Shown: positions 8,287-16,547, numbered from the stretch's first letter. The stretch: 64,000 nucleotides of DNA from Anaeromyxobacter diazotrophicus (GCF_013340205.1 NZ_BJTG01000002.1:1-64000); one strand, 5' to 3'. Notes: a model not told the origin generated them from the letters alone. A program made the numbers and translations.

Positions 8287-8928
8287 TCAGCGCCCCTTCG
8301 GCACGCGCGCCCGCCAGTCCTTCACGCTCGGGCGGTCCCAGACCCGGTGCGCGTAGTCGCGCAGGCGATCCGGCACCGGGTCGCCGTTCGCGACCAGCCG
8401 CTGCAGCATGAGGCCGAGGTCGGCGTCGGCGACGCCGAAGTCGCCGAAGAGCCAGGTGGCGCCCGCGGGCAGGAGCGCCTCGGCGGCGCGCACGACGCGC
8501 TCGGCGGCGGCGCGGCCCGCGGCGCTGAGCGGCTTCACCGGCTCCTTCATGAACACGCTCGAGGTGGGGCGCTCCTCGCGCAGCGGCATGAGATCGCTGC
8601 GGACCCAGGCCTGGACCTGCCGGGCGCGGGCGCGCTCCGCCGGGCGCGCGGGGTACAGGCGCGCGTACCGCGGCGGCGGGAAGACCTCCTCCAGGTACTC
8701 GTCGATGGCGGACGACTCCGCCAGCCAGAGCTCGCCGTGCTGGAGCGAGGGCACGCGGCCGGTGATCGAGCGCGCGCCGTAGTCGCCCTGCCGGTGCTCG
8801 CCGGCGGACAGGTCGAACGTGCGCACCTCGAACGGCAGCCCCTTCTCGGCGAGCGCCACGAAGCAGGAGAACACGTACGGGCTGTAGTAGTTCTTCTCGC
8901 CCCACAGGATCAGCTTCTCTTCCGCCAT
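8287..8928 (-). CDS. yfcF: YfcF-type glutathione S-transferase
   Basis: This 213-residue protein matches Escherichia coli YfcF closely in remembered sequence. Shared blocks include FFSPYV-like YYSPYV near the start, GEHRQGDY, the glutathione-binding ESSAIDEYLE, and QAWVRSDLMPLREERPT. YfcF-type enzymes bind glutathione through an N-terminal thioredoxin fold and have disulfide-bond reductase or peroxidase activity in oxidative stress; they act in the cytoplasm. The ATG at 8928 has a good ribosome site (GGAGGAG). The gene lies 22 bases downstream of the barrel-protein gene and is probably the last gene of a minus-strand operon that also holds the FKBP gene. Confidence 0.9.
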   Translation of the reverse strand: MAEEKLILWGEKNYYSPYVFSCFVALAEKGLPFEVRTFDLSAGEHRQGDYGARSITGRVPSLQHGELWLAESSAIDEYLEEVFPPPRYARLYPARPAERARARQVQAWVRSDLMPLREERPTSSVFMKEPVKPLSAAGRAAAERVVRAAEALLPAGATWLFGDFGVADADLGLMLQRLVANGDPVPDRLRDYAHRVWDRPSVKDWRARVPKGR

Positions 8929-8950
8929 TGGGTGCTCCTCCGAGGCCGCG

Positions 8951-9733
8951 CTAGAAGCCGCGGCCGATGATGGTCTTCACGATGAGCTGCTGGTCGGCGC
9001 CGCGCCCGAGGCCGCCGCCGACCGCCAGGTTGATCTCCCACGGCGAGCTGGGCCGGCCGTGCGCCTCCACCAGGTCCACCACGCCGAAGAGGTAATGCGC
9101 CTGCTCGCGCAGCGGCAGGAGGGCGTCCACGAACCCGAGCTCGGCGTAGTACTCGACCCCCACCGCGAAGCCGAGCTGGGAGTTCACGGCCACCTTCGCG
9201 GCCGGCTCCAGCGCCACCCGGAACGCGTCCTTCCCCGACAGCGCGTAGCCGATGATGGGGTTGAGGTCGACGAGCAGCCACCGCCCCTCCCAGCCGACGA
9301 ACGGCCGGAGCTCGTTCGCCCACTGGTCCTGCTCGACCTCGGCCGGCACCCGCCCGACCTCGACGTTCACGCCCAGGAACGAGCCCTCGCCGAACGGGCG
9401 CGGCGCGAGGAACTTGGCCCGCAGCTTCGACCCGGCGTAGCGCACGCCGCGGCCGGGCGCGTCCAGGAGCTGGAGGTAGGCGCCGAGCTCGAGCCAGGGG
9501 GTGACGCCCAGCGCCGGCTCCAGCGTCATCCGGGCGCTGTGCCAGGGCGGGATCTCGCCCGGAAACCCGGGCTGCCGCGCGCCGCGCGCCGTGTAGTTCG
9601 TGTGCAGCTCCAGGCCGAGGTGGCCAGGCTCCTGGAGGTCGCCCTGGTAGACCTGGATCTCGTAGCGGTCGAAGGCGGCGGCCGGCAGGGCGAGGAGCGC
9701 CAGCAGGGCGGCGGTCAGGGGTCGCGCGCGCAT
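8951..9733 (-). CDS. Outer-membrane beta-barrel protein, function unknown
   Basis: The 260-residue product starts with a signal peptide (LTAALLALLALPAAAF) and ends in phenylalanine (IIGRGF), a common last residue of BamA-assembled barrels. The body alternates short amphipathic strands with Gly/Asp turns, for example LELGAYLQLLD and LGFAVGVEYYAELGF. It resembles the small barrels often labelled transporter or MetA-pathway of phenol degradation type, but I recognise no specific family. It lies between an FKBP isomerase gene 25 bases upstream and yfcF 22 bases downstream on the same strand, consistent with one operon. A periplasmic FKBP could help fold it; this is inference. Confidence 0.65.
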   Translation of the reverse strand: MRARPLTAALLALLALPAAAFDRYEIQVYQGDLQEPGHLGLELHTNYTARGARQPGFPGEIPPWHSARMTLEPALGVTPWLELGAYLQLLDAPGRGVRYAGSKLRAKFLAPRPFGEGSFLGVNVEVGRVPAEVEQDQWANELRPFVGWEGRWLLVDLNPIIGYALSGKDAFRVALEPAAKVAVNSQLGFAVGVEYYAELGFVDALLPLREQAHYLFGVVDLVEAHGRPSSPWEINLAVGGGLGRGADQQLIVKTIIGRGF

Positions 9734-9758
9734 GCTCCTCCGCCCCGCCGGCGATCCG

Positions 9759-10421
9759 TCACTTCTTGATGTCGAGGAGCTCGACCTCGAAGACGAGCGT
9801 CGCGCCGCCCGGGATGGTCGGCGGCCGGCCCTCGTCGCCGTACGCGATCGCCGACGGGCACACGAGCTTCGCCTTGCCGCCCACCTTCATCTTGCCCACG
9901 CCCTCGGTCCAGCACTTGATGACCTGGTTGAGGGGGAACTCGGCCGGCTGCCCGCGCTTCACGGAGCTGTCGAAGACCTTCCCGTCGGTGAGGGTGCCGG
10001 TGTAGTGCACCTTCACGGTGTCGGTCGGCTTGGGCTGCGCGCCCTTGCCCTCGTGGATGGGCACGTAGACGAGGCCGGAGGGGCTCTTCTGCGCGCCCTT
10101 CTCCTTGGCGGCCTGGTCCAGGAACGCCTTCGACTTCTCCTTCTGCTTCTCGGCGGTGATCTTCATGCGCGCCTGGGCGAGCTGGTTGATCTTCGGCTGG
10201 TACGCCTCGGGCTCGACCGCCAGCTTCTTCCCGGCGGCGTTGTCGTCGAGGCCCTGCTTCACCATCGCGAACTCGGCCGGCGACAGCCCGAAGACGTCGA
10301 GCTGCTTCCCGATCAGGACGCCGATCGCGTAGAGCGTCTTCTGATCTTCGGACTGGGGCGACTGCGCGCTCGCGCCGGTGGCGAGCGTGAGCGCCAGGGC
10401 GGAGAGGAGGAGCCTGCGCAT
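9759..10421 (-). CDS. FKBP-type peptidyl-prolyl cis-trans isomerase, exported
   Basis: The 220-residue protein has a signal peptide (LLLSALALTLATGASA), an N-terminal helical part with a Lys-rich helix, and a C-terminal FKBP domain from about residue 110. FKBP landmarks are VKVHYTGTLTDGKVFDSS, QVIKCWTEG and the closing IPGGATLVFEVELLDI. This layout is that of Mip/FkpA, dimeric periplasmic chaperones that isomerise X-Pro bonds. ATG 10421 is chosen over an upstream GTG because it is preceded by AAAGGA and starts the signal peptide. Downstream, 25 bases away, is a barrel-protein gene it may serve. Upstream is acs, separated by a terminator-like hairpin. Confidence 0.9.
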   Translation of the reverse strand: MRRLLLSALALTLATGASAQSPQSEDQKTLYAIGVLIGKQLDVFGLSPAEFAMVKQGLDDNAAGKKLAVEPEAYQPKINQLAQARMKITAEKQKEKSKAFLDQAAKEKGAQKSPSGLVYVPIHEGKGAQPKPTDTVKVHYTGTLTDGKVFDSSVKRGQPAEFPLNQVIKCWTEGVGKMKVGGKAKLVCPSAIAYGDEGRPPTIPGGATLVFEVELLDIKK

Positions 10422-10525
10422 CGGGGATCCTTTCGGGGTCGTCCGGCCGTCCGGCCCGACCACACGGAGAGTAGAAATGGCGGCGGCTCATCATGGCCCG
10501 CCGCCGCCGCCGCCGCAACGAAATC

Positions 10526-10545
10526 GCGCCCGCGCGGGCGGGCGC
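10526..10545 (-). terminator. Hairpin after acs
   Basis: On the minus strand an 8-base-pair stem (GCGCCCGC with GCGGGCGC) with a four-base loop is followed by GATTTCGTTG. It lies 24 bases past the acs stop and before the FKBP gene. The T-tract is short, so some read-through is possible. Confidence 0.45.
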
Positions 10546-10568
10546 GCGGGCCGCAGGCGCGGGGCGCC

Positions 10569-12467
10569 TCACTCCTCCAGCGTCGAGACGTCCCCCTCGG
10601 GCAGCCCCTGGGCCCGCGCCTTCAGCACGCGCCGCATGATCTTCCCGGAGCGGGTCTTGGGGAGCGCGTCGACGAAGGTGACCTTCTCCGGCCGGACGAT
10701 GGGGCCGAGGTGCGTCGCGACGTGCTGCTTCACCTCGTCCTCCAGCTCCGGCGACGGCTTGAAGCCCTGTCGCAGCAGGCAGTAGCAGTGGATGGCCTGC
10801 CCCTTCACCTCGTGCGGGAGCCCGATCACCGCCGCCTCGGCCACCGCGGGGTGCGACACCAGCGCGCTCTCGATCTCGGCCGTTCCGAGGCGGTAGCCCG
10901 AGACCTTGATCACGTCGTCGGTGCGCCCGATGACCCAGAAGTACCCGTCCTTGTCGCGCTTGGCCGCGTCACCTGCGGTGTACTTGCCCGGGTACTTCGA
11001 CCAGTACTGCTTCGCCATCCGCTCCGGGTCCTTGTAGATGGTCGACATCATCGCCGGCCACGGGCGCTTGAGGACGAGGTAGCCCTCCTCGCCGTCGGGC
11101 ACCGGCTTGCCCGCGTCGTCGAGGATCTCCGCCTCCTGCCCGAAGAACGGGCGCGTCGCGGAGCCGGGCTTGAGGGGCATGGTGGGGACGGGCGTGATCA
11201 TGAACATGCCGGTCTCGGTCTGCCACCAGGTGTCCATGATCGGGCAGCGGCCCTTGCCGATGACGCGGTGGTACCACTTCCACGCCTCGGGGTTGATGGG
11301 CTCGCCGACCGAGCCGAGCAGCCGCAGGGTGGAGAGGTCGTGGCGGTTGGGCCAGCTCTCGCCGAAGCGCATCAGCCCGCGGATGGCGGTGGGGGCGGTG
11401 TAGAGGATGGTGAGGCCGTACTTCTCGACGAGGTGCCACCAGCGGTTCGGGTACGGGTAGGTGGGGGCGCCCTCGTACATGAACGTGGTCGCGCCGCACA
11501 GGAGCGGGCCGTAGACGATGTAGCTGTGCCCGGTCACCCAGCCCGGATCGGCGGCGCACCAGTAGCGGTCCTCGTCCTTCACGTCGAAGACGTACTTGAG
11601 GGTGGCGTAGATGCCCACCATGTACCCGCCGTGCGCGTGGACGATGCCCTTCGGCTTGCCGGTGGTGCCGGAGGTGTAGAGCACGTACAGCGGGTCGGTG
11701 CTCTCCATCACCTCGGTCGGGCAGTGGCCCGAGGCGAGGGGGAGCTTCATGAGGTCGTGGTACCAGTAGTCCCGGCCCGCCTCCATCTTCACCTCGTGGC
11801 CGGTGCGCTGGACCACGATGACGGTCTCGACGGTGGGGCAGCGCCGGACCGCGTCGTCGACGGTCCTCTTGAGCTCGACCACCTTCCCGTTCATGAACCC
11901 GCCGTCGGCGGTGATCACGACCCGCGACTCCGAGTCCTCGATCCGGCCTTGCAGCGCGTCGACGCTGAAGCCGCCGTAGACCACCGAGTGGACCGCGCCG
12001 ATCTTGGCGGAGGCCAGCATGGCGATGACGATCTCGGGGACGCGCGGCATGTAGATGGTGACGCGGTCGCCGCGCCTCACCCCCATGGCCTTCAGCACGT
12101 TGGCGAACTTCGAGACGTCGCGGTTGAGCGCGAAGTACGAGTAGGTGCGGACGTCGCCCTTCTCGCCCACCCACACCAGGGACAGCTTGTTCTTGCGCCA
12201 GGTCCGCTGGTGCCGGTCGAGGCAGTTCTGGACGATGTTCGTCTGGCCGCCGGCGAACCACTTGAAGAAGGGCTTGTCGGAGTCGTCGAGGACCTTGTCC
12301 CACTTGCGGGTCCACTCGAGCTCCTCCGCCTCGGCGCCCCAGAAGCCGGTGAGATCGTTCGCCGCCCGCCGGGCCAGCGCTTCCCAGTCCTTGACCCGCG
12401 CGCCCGCCACCACCTCGGCCGACGGGTAGAACACTTCGCCTTCGAAAGTGGGGCGCTGCTCGCTCAT
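10569..12467 (-). CDS. acs: Acetyl-coenzyme A synthetase
   Basis: The 632-residue enzyme converts acetate, ATP and CoA to acetyl-CoA through acetyl-AMP in the cytoplasm. The phosphate-binding loop is YTSGTTGKPKG, the adenylate motif is WWQTETG, and the hinge and C-terminal domain show DGYFWVIGRTDDVIKVSGYR. The end has PKTRSGKIMRR, whose lysine is the one acetylated in regulated Acs proteins. The length fits the AMP-forming family (about 650). The ATG at 12467 is followed by the usual short N-terminal segment. A minus-strand promoter lies about 45 bases upstream. The enzyme would allow acetate, a common donor for anaerobic respirers, to feed central metabolism. No acetyltransferase or deacetylase control gene is adjacent. 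Confidence 0.96.
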   Translation of the reverse strand: MSEQRPTFEGEVFYPSAEVVAGARVKDWEALARRAANDLTGFWGAEAEELEWTRKWDKVLDDSDKPFFKWFAGGQTNIVQNCLDRHQRTWRKNKLSLVWVGEKGDVRTYSYFALNRDVSKFANVLKAMGVRRGDRVTIYMPRVPEIVIAMLASAKIGAVHSVVYGGFSVDALQGRIEDSESRVVITADGGFMNGKVVELKRTVDDAVRRCPTVETVIVVQRTGHEVKMEAGRDYWYHDLMKLPLASGHCPTEVMESTDPLYVLYTSGTTGKPKGIVHAHGGYMVGIYATLKYVFDVKDEDRYWCAADPGWVTGHSYIVYGPLLCGATTFMYEGAPTYPYPNRWWHLVEKYGLTILYTAPTAIRGLMRFGESWPNRHDLSTLRLLGSVGEPINPEAWKWYHRVIGKGRCPIMDTWWQTETGMFMITPVPTMPLKPGSATRPFFGQEAEILDDAGKPVPDGEEGYLVLKRPWPAMMSTIYKDPERMAKQYWSKYPGKYTAGDAAKRDKDGYFWVIGRTDDVIKVSGYRLGTAEIESALVSHPAVAEAAVIGLPHEVKGQAIHCYCLLRQGFKPSPELEDEVKQHVATHLGPIVRPEKVTFVDALPKTRSGKIMRRVLKARAQGLPEGDVSTLEE

Positions 12468-12510
12468 GCCGGACGCTCCTGGGGTTGGAACCCGCGGGGG
12501 AAGAGTCCGT

Positions 12511-12540
12511 TACGTAGAGAGTATTCGCGCGAGGTGTCAA
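12511..12540 (-). promoter_or_regulatory. Sigma-70-type promoter for acs
   Basis: The minus strand reads a consensus TTGACA (12540-12535), an 18-base spacer and TACGTA (12516-12511). The -10 match is weak, the -35 is perfect. Transcription would start about 35-40 bases before the acs ATG. Confidence 0.6.
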
Positions 12541-12601
12541 CGTCCGTGTCGGCACCGGATGGGGTCGCTCCCGGGCGGCGGCGGGGTTATCCTGCCGGCG
12601 C

Positions 12602-13549
12602 TTGATCCGGCCCCCGCACCTCCGCCCCGGCGACGTGGTCCACGTGGTAGCGCCCTCCGGCCCGGTCGATCCCGCCAACCTGGCGGCGGGGGTCGCCGTG
12701 CTGCGGGACGTCATGGGCCTCGACGTGCGCATGCGCCCCGACGTCGAGGCGCGCCGCGGCTACCTCGCCGGCGACGACGGCCGGCGGCTGGCCGAGTGGC
12801 GCGAGGCGGCGAGCGACCGCGAGGCGCGGGCCATCTTCTGCGCGCGCGGGGGCTACGGCGCGATGCACCTCCTGCCGCGGCTCGAGCCGGCCCGGCTGCT
12901 GCACCCGCCGAAGTGGGTGGTCGGCTTCTCCGACGTGACCGTCCTCCACGCGGCGCTCAACCGCGCCGGGCTCGTCACCCTGCACGGGCCGCTCGTCACC
13001 ACGCTCGGCCGCGCCACCCCCGAGGCGCTCGCGCACCTGCGCGCGCTGCTCTTCGGGACGGAAGCGCCCGCGCCGGACGGGCGGGGCGTGCCCGGGCCGG
13101 GGCAGGGGTGCGTGGGCACCGCCGTCATCCGCCCCGGTCGCGCCGCCGGGACGCTCCTCGGCGGCTCGCTCACGCTGCTCGCGCACCTGTGCGGCACGCC
13201 GTGGCTGCCGCCGCTCCAGGGCGCGGTGCTCTTCCTGGAGGACGTGGGCGAGAAGCCGTACCGGCTCGACCGCTACCTGACGCAGCTCCGGCTGGCCGGC
13301 GCGCTCGACGGCGTGCGGGCGGTGGTGGTCGGTCACCTCACCGCCTGCGACGCGGACGGGCTGACCGGCGCCGAGGTCGTGCGCGAGCTCGTCCACGCGC
13401 TCGGCGTGCCGGCCATCGAAGGGGTGGCGGCCGGGCACGCCGACCACAACCTCGCCCTGCCGCTCGGGTCGGTGGTGACGCTGGTGGCGCCGGAGCCCGG
13501 CGAGGAGGGCCCGCCGCGGCTCCTCTTCGACCCGGGGACCGCGGCGTGA
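12602..13549 (+). CDS. ldcA: Muramoyltetrapeptide LD-carboxypeptidase (peptidase S66)
   Basis: The 315-residue product matches S66 peptidases, which remove the terminal D-Ala from cytoplasmic murein tetrapeptides during recycling. The start RPPHLRPGDVVHVVAPSGP is the family N-terminus. The nucleophile is S110 in GFSDVT, the Glu lies in FLEDVGEKPYRLDR and the His in AGHADHNLALPLG. The start is TTG at 12602, supported because alignment of the N-terminus leaves no later start; a -10 element TATCCT ends eight bases before it. The stop overlaps the GTG of the next gene by four bases. Together with mpl downstream it forms a likely murein-recycling cluster. Confidence 0.9.
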   Translation: MIRPPHLRPGDVVHVVAPSGPVDPANLAAGVAVLRDVMGLDVRMRPDVEARRGYLAGDDGRRLAEWREAASDREARAIFCARGGYGAMHLLPRLEPARLLHPPKWVVGFSDVTVLHAALNRAGLVTLHGPLVTTLGRATPEALAHLRALLFGTEAPAPDGRGVPGPGQGCVGTAVIRPGRAAGTLLGGSLTLLAHLCGTPWLPPLQGAVLFLEDVGEKPYRLDRYLTQLRLAGALDGVRAVVVGHLTACDADGLTGAEVVRELVHALGVPAIEGVAAGHADHNLALPLGSVVTLVAPEPGEEGPPRLLFDPGTAA

Positions 13550-14640
13550 CCGCGGGCCGGCTCGAGCTGGTCGCGGAGGTGCTGGAGCAGGCCCGGCGCG
13601 ACGGCGTCGCCCCGGCGCTCGCGGCGGAGGTGAGGGCCGAGGGGCGCGTCGTGCACGCGAGCCTCCACGGCGACGCGCAGCTCGTCCCGGAGCGGCGGCC
13701 GGCCGGGCCGGCCACCCTGTTCGACGTCGCCTCGCTGACCAAGGTCATGGCGACCACCTCCCTGGCGGCGCTGCTCGCCGACGCGGGCGCGCTCGACCTG
13801 GACGCGCCGGCGCGGCGCTGGCTGCCCGAGCTGCCGCCCGACAAGGCGGCGCTCACCGCGCGGCTGCTGCTCGCCCACGCCAGCGGGCTCCCCGCCTGGC
13901 GGCCGCTCCACGCGGCGGCCGCCGGCGCCCGGGACGTGCTCGCGGCGGCGGCCGCGACGCCGCTCGAGGCGCCCCCCGGCGCGCGGGCGGTCTACTCCGA
14001 CCTCGGGTTCATCCTCCTCGGGGCGCTCGTCGAGCGCTGCGGCGGCGCGCCCCTCGACGAGGCGTTCGAGGCGCGGGTGGCGCGCCCGCTCGGGCTCGCG
14101 TCCACCTTCTTCCTGCGCGCCGGCTCGACGGCCGCGCGCGAGCGGTGCGCCCGGCACGACTTCGCCGCCGCCCGCCGCACGCCCGCTCGCGGCGTCATCG
14201 CCGGCGCGGTGGACGACGACAACGCGTTCGCGATGGGCGGCGTGGCCGGGCACGCCGGGCTGTTCTCGAGCGCGGCCGACGTGGCGGCGCTGGGGCAGGC
14301 CTGGCTCGACGCCCTGGGCGGCCGCTCGCGCTGGCTCTCGGCCGCCGCCGCCGCCCGCTTCGCCGCGCGCGACCCCACGCCGGGCAGCGAGCGCGCGCTG
14401 GGGTGGGACACCCCCTCGCGCGAGGGCTCGTCGCTGGGCGGGCGGCTCGGCCGCGGTCCGCGCGGCGCGCTCGGGCACCTCGGGTTCACGGGCTGCTCGC
14501 TCTGGCTCGACCGCGACCGTGAGCTGGTCTGCGCGCTCCTCACCAACCACGTTCACCCAGCCGGGCCGGATCGGCCCCGGCTGAAGGCGCTCCGGGCCCG
14601 CTTCCACGACGCGGTGGCCGCGGGGCTCGGCATCGGATAG
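13546..14640 (+). CDS. Beta-lactamase-fold serine hydrolase, no signal peptide
   Basis: This 364-residue protein belongs to the class C beta-lactamase / DD-peptidase-like superfamily. The SxxK motif is S63-L-T-K66, the second motif is Y150-S-D152 in place of YxN, and the third is the HxG type in GHLGFTG. The predicted N-terminus (VTAGRLELVAEVLEQ) is not a signal peptide, so the enzyme is probably cytoplasmic, unlike true beta-lactamases. It is translationally coupled to ldcA through GTGA and is followed after 51 bases by mpl. A role in trimming recycled muropeptides is an inference from this context. An esterase or peptidase with another substrate is equally possible from sequence alone. Confidence 0.8.
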   Translation: MTAGRLELVAEVLEQARRDGVAPALAAEVRAEGRVVHASLHGDAQLVPERRPAGPATLFDVASLTKVMATTSLAALLADAGALDLDAPARRWLPELPPDKAALTARLLLAHASGLPAWRPLHAAAAGARDVLAAAAATPLEAPPGARAVYSDLGFILLGALVERCGGAPLDEAFEARVARPLGLASTFFLRAGSTAARERCARHDFAAARRTPARGVIAGAVDDDNAFAMGGVAGHAGLFSSAADVAALGQAWLDALGGRSRWLSAAAAARFAARDPTPGSERALGWDTPSREGSSLGGRLGRGPRGALGHLGFTGCSLWLDRDRELVCALLTNHVHPAGPDRPRLKALRARFHDAVAAGLGIG

Positions 14641-14641
14641 T

Positions 14642-14679
14642 CCCTCTCCCCGCGGCGGCGGGGCGAGGCCCGGAGAGGG
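14642..14679. repeat. Intergenic inverted repeat, CCCTCTCC type
   Basis: Perfect 8-base arms CCCTCTCC (14642-14649) and GGAGAGGG (14672-14679) fill most of the 51-base gap between the serine hydrolase gene and mpl. It matches the element at 977-1032. The element could attenuate transcription between the two genes. Confidence 0.5.
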
Positions 14680-14691
14680 GCGGCGGTTTCC

Positions 14692-16104
14692 ATGGACTAC
14701 AAGGGCGTGAAGCGGATCCACCTCATCGGCGTGGCCGGCACCGGCATGGGCAGCTTCGCCGGGATGCTGAAGGCGGCGGGGTACGAGGTGACGGGCTCGG
14801 ACGAGAACGTCTACCCGCCCATGTCGACGCAGCTCGAGCGGTGGGGCATCGAGGTCATGACGCCCTACGCGCCCGGGAACCTCGACCGCGCCCGGCCGGA
14901 CCTGGTGGTGGTGGGGAACGTGGTGCGCGCGGTGAACCCGGAGGCGACCGCCATGCGCGAGCGCGGGCTCGCCCACGTCTCCTTCCCGCAGGCGCTGGGC
15001 GATCTCTTCATCGCGCCGCGGCACGGGGTGGTGGTGGTCGGCACGCACGGCAAGACCACCACCACCGCCATGATGGGCGCCCTCCTCCACCACGCCGGGC
15101 GCGATCCTTCTTTCCTGGTGGGCGGGGTGACCCGCGACTTCGAGTCGAACTTCCGGCTGGGGGCGGGGCCGCACTTCGCGGTCGAGGGGGACGAGTACGA
15201 CACGGCCTACTTCGACAAGGGCCCCAAGTTCCTGCACTACCACCCGCGCACCGCCATCTTCACGAGCTGCGAGCTCGACCACGCCGACATCTACCGCGAC
15301 GAGGCGCACTACGAGAGCGCCTTCGAGCGGTTCGCCGAGCTCCTGCCGGCGGACGGCTTCCTGGCGGCCTGCGCCGCCTACGAGAGCGTGCTGCGCATCG
15401 CGAAGCGGGCCCGCTGCGAGGTGGAGACCTACGCCGTAGGCCGGCCCGCCGACTGGGAGGCGCGCGCGCTCGAGCTCCGCCCCGACGGCGCGCACTTCGA
15501 CCTCGTCCGCGGTGGCCGCACCCTGCTCCGCGCGCGGCTGGCGGTGGGGGGCGCGCACAACGTCGAGAACGCGCTCGGCGTCGCGGCCGCGGCGACCCGG
15601 CTGGGCCTCTCGCCCGAGGAGATCGCGGCCGGGTTCGCGGACTTCCGCGGCGTGAAGCGGCGGCAGGAGGTGCGCGGGGTGGCGGGCGGCGTGACGGTGG
15701 TGGACGACTTCGCCCACCACCCCACCGCGGTCGCGAAGACGCTGCAGGCGATCCGCGGCACCTTCCCGGAGGGCCGCATCCTCGCCTGCTTCGAGCCGCG
15801 CTCGAACACGAGCCGCCGCAACCTCCACCAGCACGAGTACGTGACCGCCTGGCCCTGCGCGGCCGAGGTGTTCATCCTGCGGCCGGCGCCGACCGATCGC
15901 GTGCCGGAGGCGGAGCGGCTCGACGTGGACCGGCTGGCGCGCGAGATCTCCGCCGCGGGGCCGCCCGCGCACGCCTGCGCCAGCGTCGAGGAGGTCGTGG
16001 CGGGGGTGGTGCGGAGCGCCCGGCCGGGCGACGTGGTGGTCGCCATGTCGAACGGCGCGTTCGGCGGGATCTGGGACAAGCTGCTCGCGGCGCTCGGGCG
16101 CTGA
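14692..16104 (+). CDS. mpl: UDP-N-acetylmuramate:L-Ala-gamma-D-Glu-meso-DAP ligase
   Basis: The 470-residue protein is a Mur ligase of the Mpl type. It joins the recycled tripeptide L-Ala-D-Glu-meso-DAP to UDP-MurNAc with ATP, bypassing three synthesis steps. Key parts are the N-terminal Rossmann loop HLIGVAGTGMGSFAGML, the ATP loop GTHGKTTTTAMMG and the central LDHADIY. The start HLIGVAGT with GxGM distinguishes Mpl and MurC from MurD/E/F; the VTGSDENVYPPMSTQL stretch and the GDEYDTAYFDKGPKF block fit Mpl rather than MurC. The ATG at 14692 follows a GGCGGTTTCC leader with no clear ribosome site. Upstream ldcA makes the tripeptide this enzyme uses, so substrate supply and use are encoded together. 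Confidence 0.93.
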   Translation: MDYKGVKRIHLIGVAGTGMGSFAGMLKAAGYEVTGSDENVYPPMSTQLERWGIEVMTPYAPGNLDRARPDLVVVGNVVRAVNPEATAMRERGLAHVSFPQALGDLFIAPRHGVVVVGTHGKTTTTAMMGALLHHAGRDPSFLVGGVTRDFESNFRLGAGPHFAVEGDEYDTAYFDKGPKFLHYHPRTAIFTSCELDHADIYRDEAHYESAFERFAELLPADGFLAACAAYESVLRIAKRARCEVETYAVGRPADWEARALELRPDGAHFDLVRGGRTLLRARLAVGGAHNVENALGVAAAATRLGLSPEEIAAGFADFRGVKRRQEVRGVAGGVTVVDDFAHHPTAVAKTLQAIRGTFPEGRILACFEPRSNTSRRNLHQHEYVTAWPCAAEVFILRPAPTDRVPEAERLDVDRLAREISAAGPPAHACASVEEVVAGVVRSARPGDVVVAMSNGAFGGIWDKLLAALGR

Positions 16105-16152
16105 AGGCCGCCGGAAGAACGCCCGTGCGATGGGCGGAGCGGTTCCGAGCGC

Positions 16153-16370
16153 GGCGGCGGGGTGGCCCTCCGGCGTCGCTCCGGACGACCTGGCGGCTGG
16201 ATCGGGCGGCTGGTTCGGAAACGCTTCGGGCTGAGCAACGCATCGTGCCGCGCCGACAGGGCGCACGAGGTCCGCGCGTCGGCGCGGCACCGGCGTTGCT
16301 GGCGGCAGTATGGCGGGCCGTCGTCTCACGCAGGTCGGCCTGCGCTCCTTAGGAGGGCCACCCCGCCGCC
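16153..16370. repeat. 218-base palindromic element with perfect 19-base inverted ends
   Basis: The first arm is at 16153-16171 (GGCGGCGGGGTGGCCCTCC) and its exact complement is at 16352-16370. Inside are two more nested matches: AGCAACGC 16234-16241 with GCGTTGCT 16293-16300, and a perfect 13-base pair at 16245-16257 with 16278-16290. The centre is a 20-base loop. No coding frame with protein character is seen and no clear target duplication flanks it. It lies between the convergent mpl and 12-heme cytochrome genes. It could be a non-autonomous mobile repeat or a structured RNA. Confidence 0.6.
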
Positions 16371-16394
16371 TGCTGACGGGCGTGGCTGGCAGCG

Positions 16395-16488
16395 GGTCGC
16401 GGTCGGTCGCGGTCGAGGTCGAGGTCGCGGTCGAGGTCGCGGTCGAGGTCGCGGTCGAGGTCGCGGTCGAGGTCGCGGTCGAGGTCGC
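16395..16488. repeat. Tandem GGTCGA/GGTCGC hexamer array
   Basis: From 16411 to 16488 there are 13 consecutive hexamers, almost all alternating GGTCGA and GGTCGC, so the last 72 bases hold six perfect 12-base units. Less regular units extend back to 16395. The array sits just downstream of the cytochrome terminator in the 443-base gap between mpl and the 12-heme cytochrome gene. A degenerate array of the same hexamer is at 36955-37010. Such arrays mutate by slippage and have no spacers, so this is not CRISPR. Confidence 0.9.
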
Positions 16489-16523
16489 AAAAGAAGAGGC
16501 CCCGGCGCGGACGCCGGGGCCTC
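16489..16523 (-). terminator. Intrinsic terminator of the porin-cytochrome operon
   Basis: On the minus strand a perfect 12-base-pair stem (GAGGCCCCGGCG with its complement, 16496-16523) with a four-base loop is followed by CTTCTTTTG. It starts 25 bases after the 12-heme cytochrome stop. This is the clearest intrinsic terminator in the window. Confidence 0.88.
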
Positions 16524-16547
16524 GGGAACTTCAGCGAGCGCTCGGCG

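Noticed and set aside
13546-14640. A true resistance beta-lactamase
   Set aside because: There is no signal peptide, the second motif is YSD not YxN, and the gene is coupled to ldcA, so a secreted resistance enzyme is unlikely.
16395-16488. Possible CRISPR array
   Set aside because: The units are contiguous 6-12-base repeats with no unique spacers and no cas genes.
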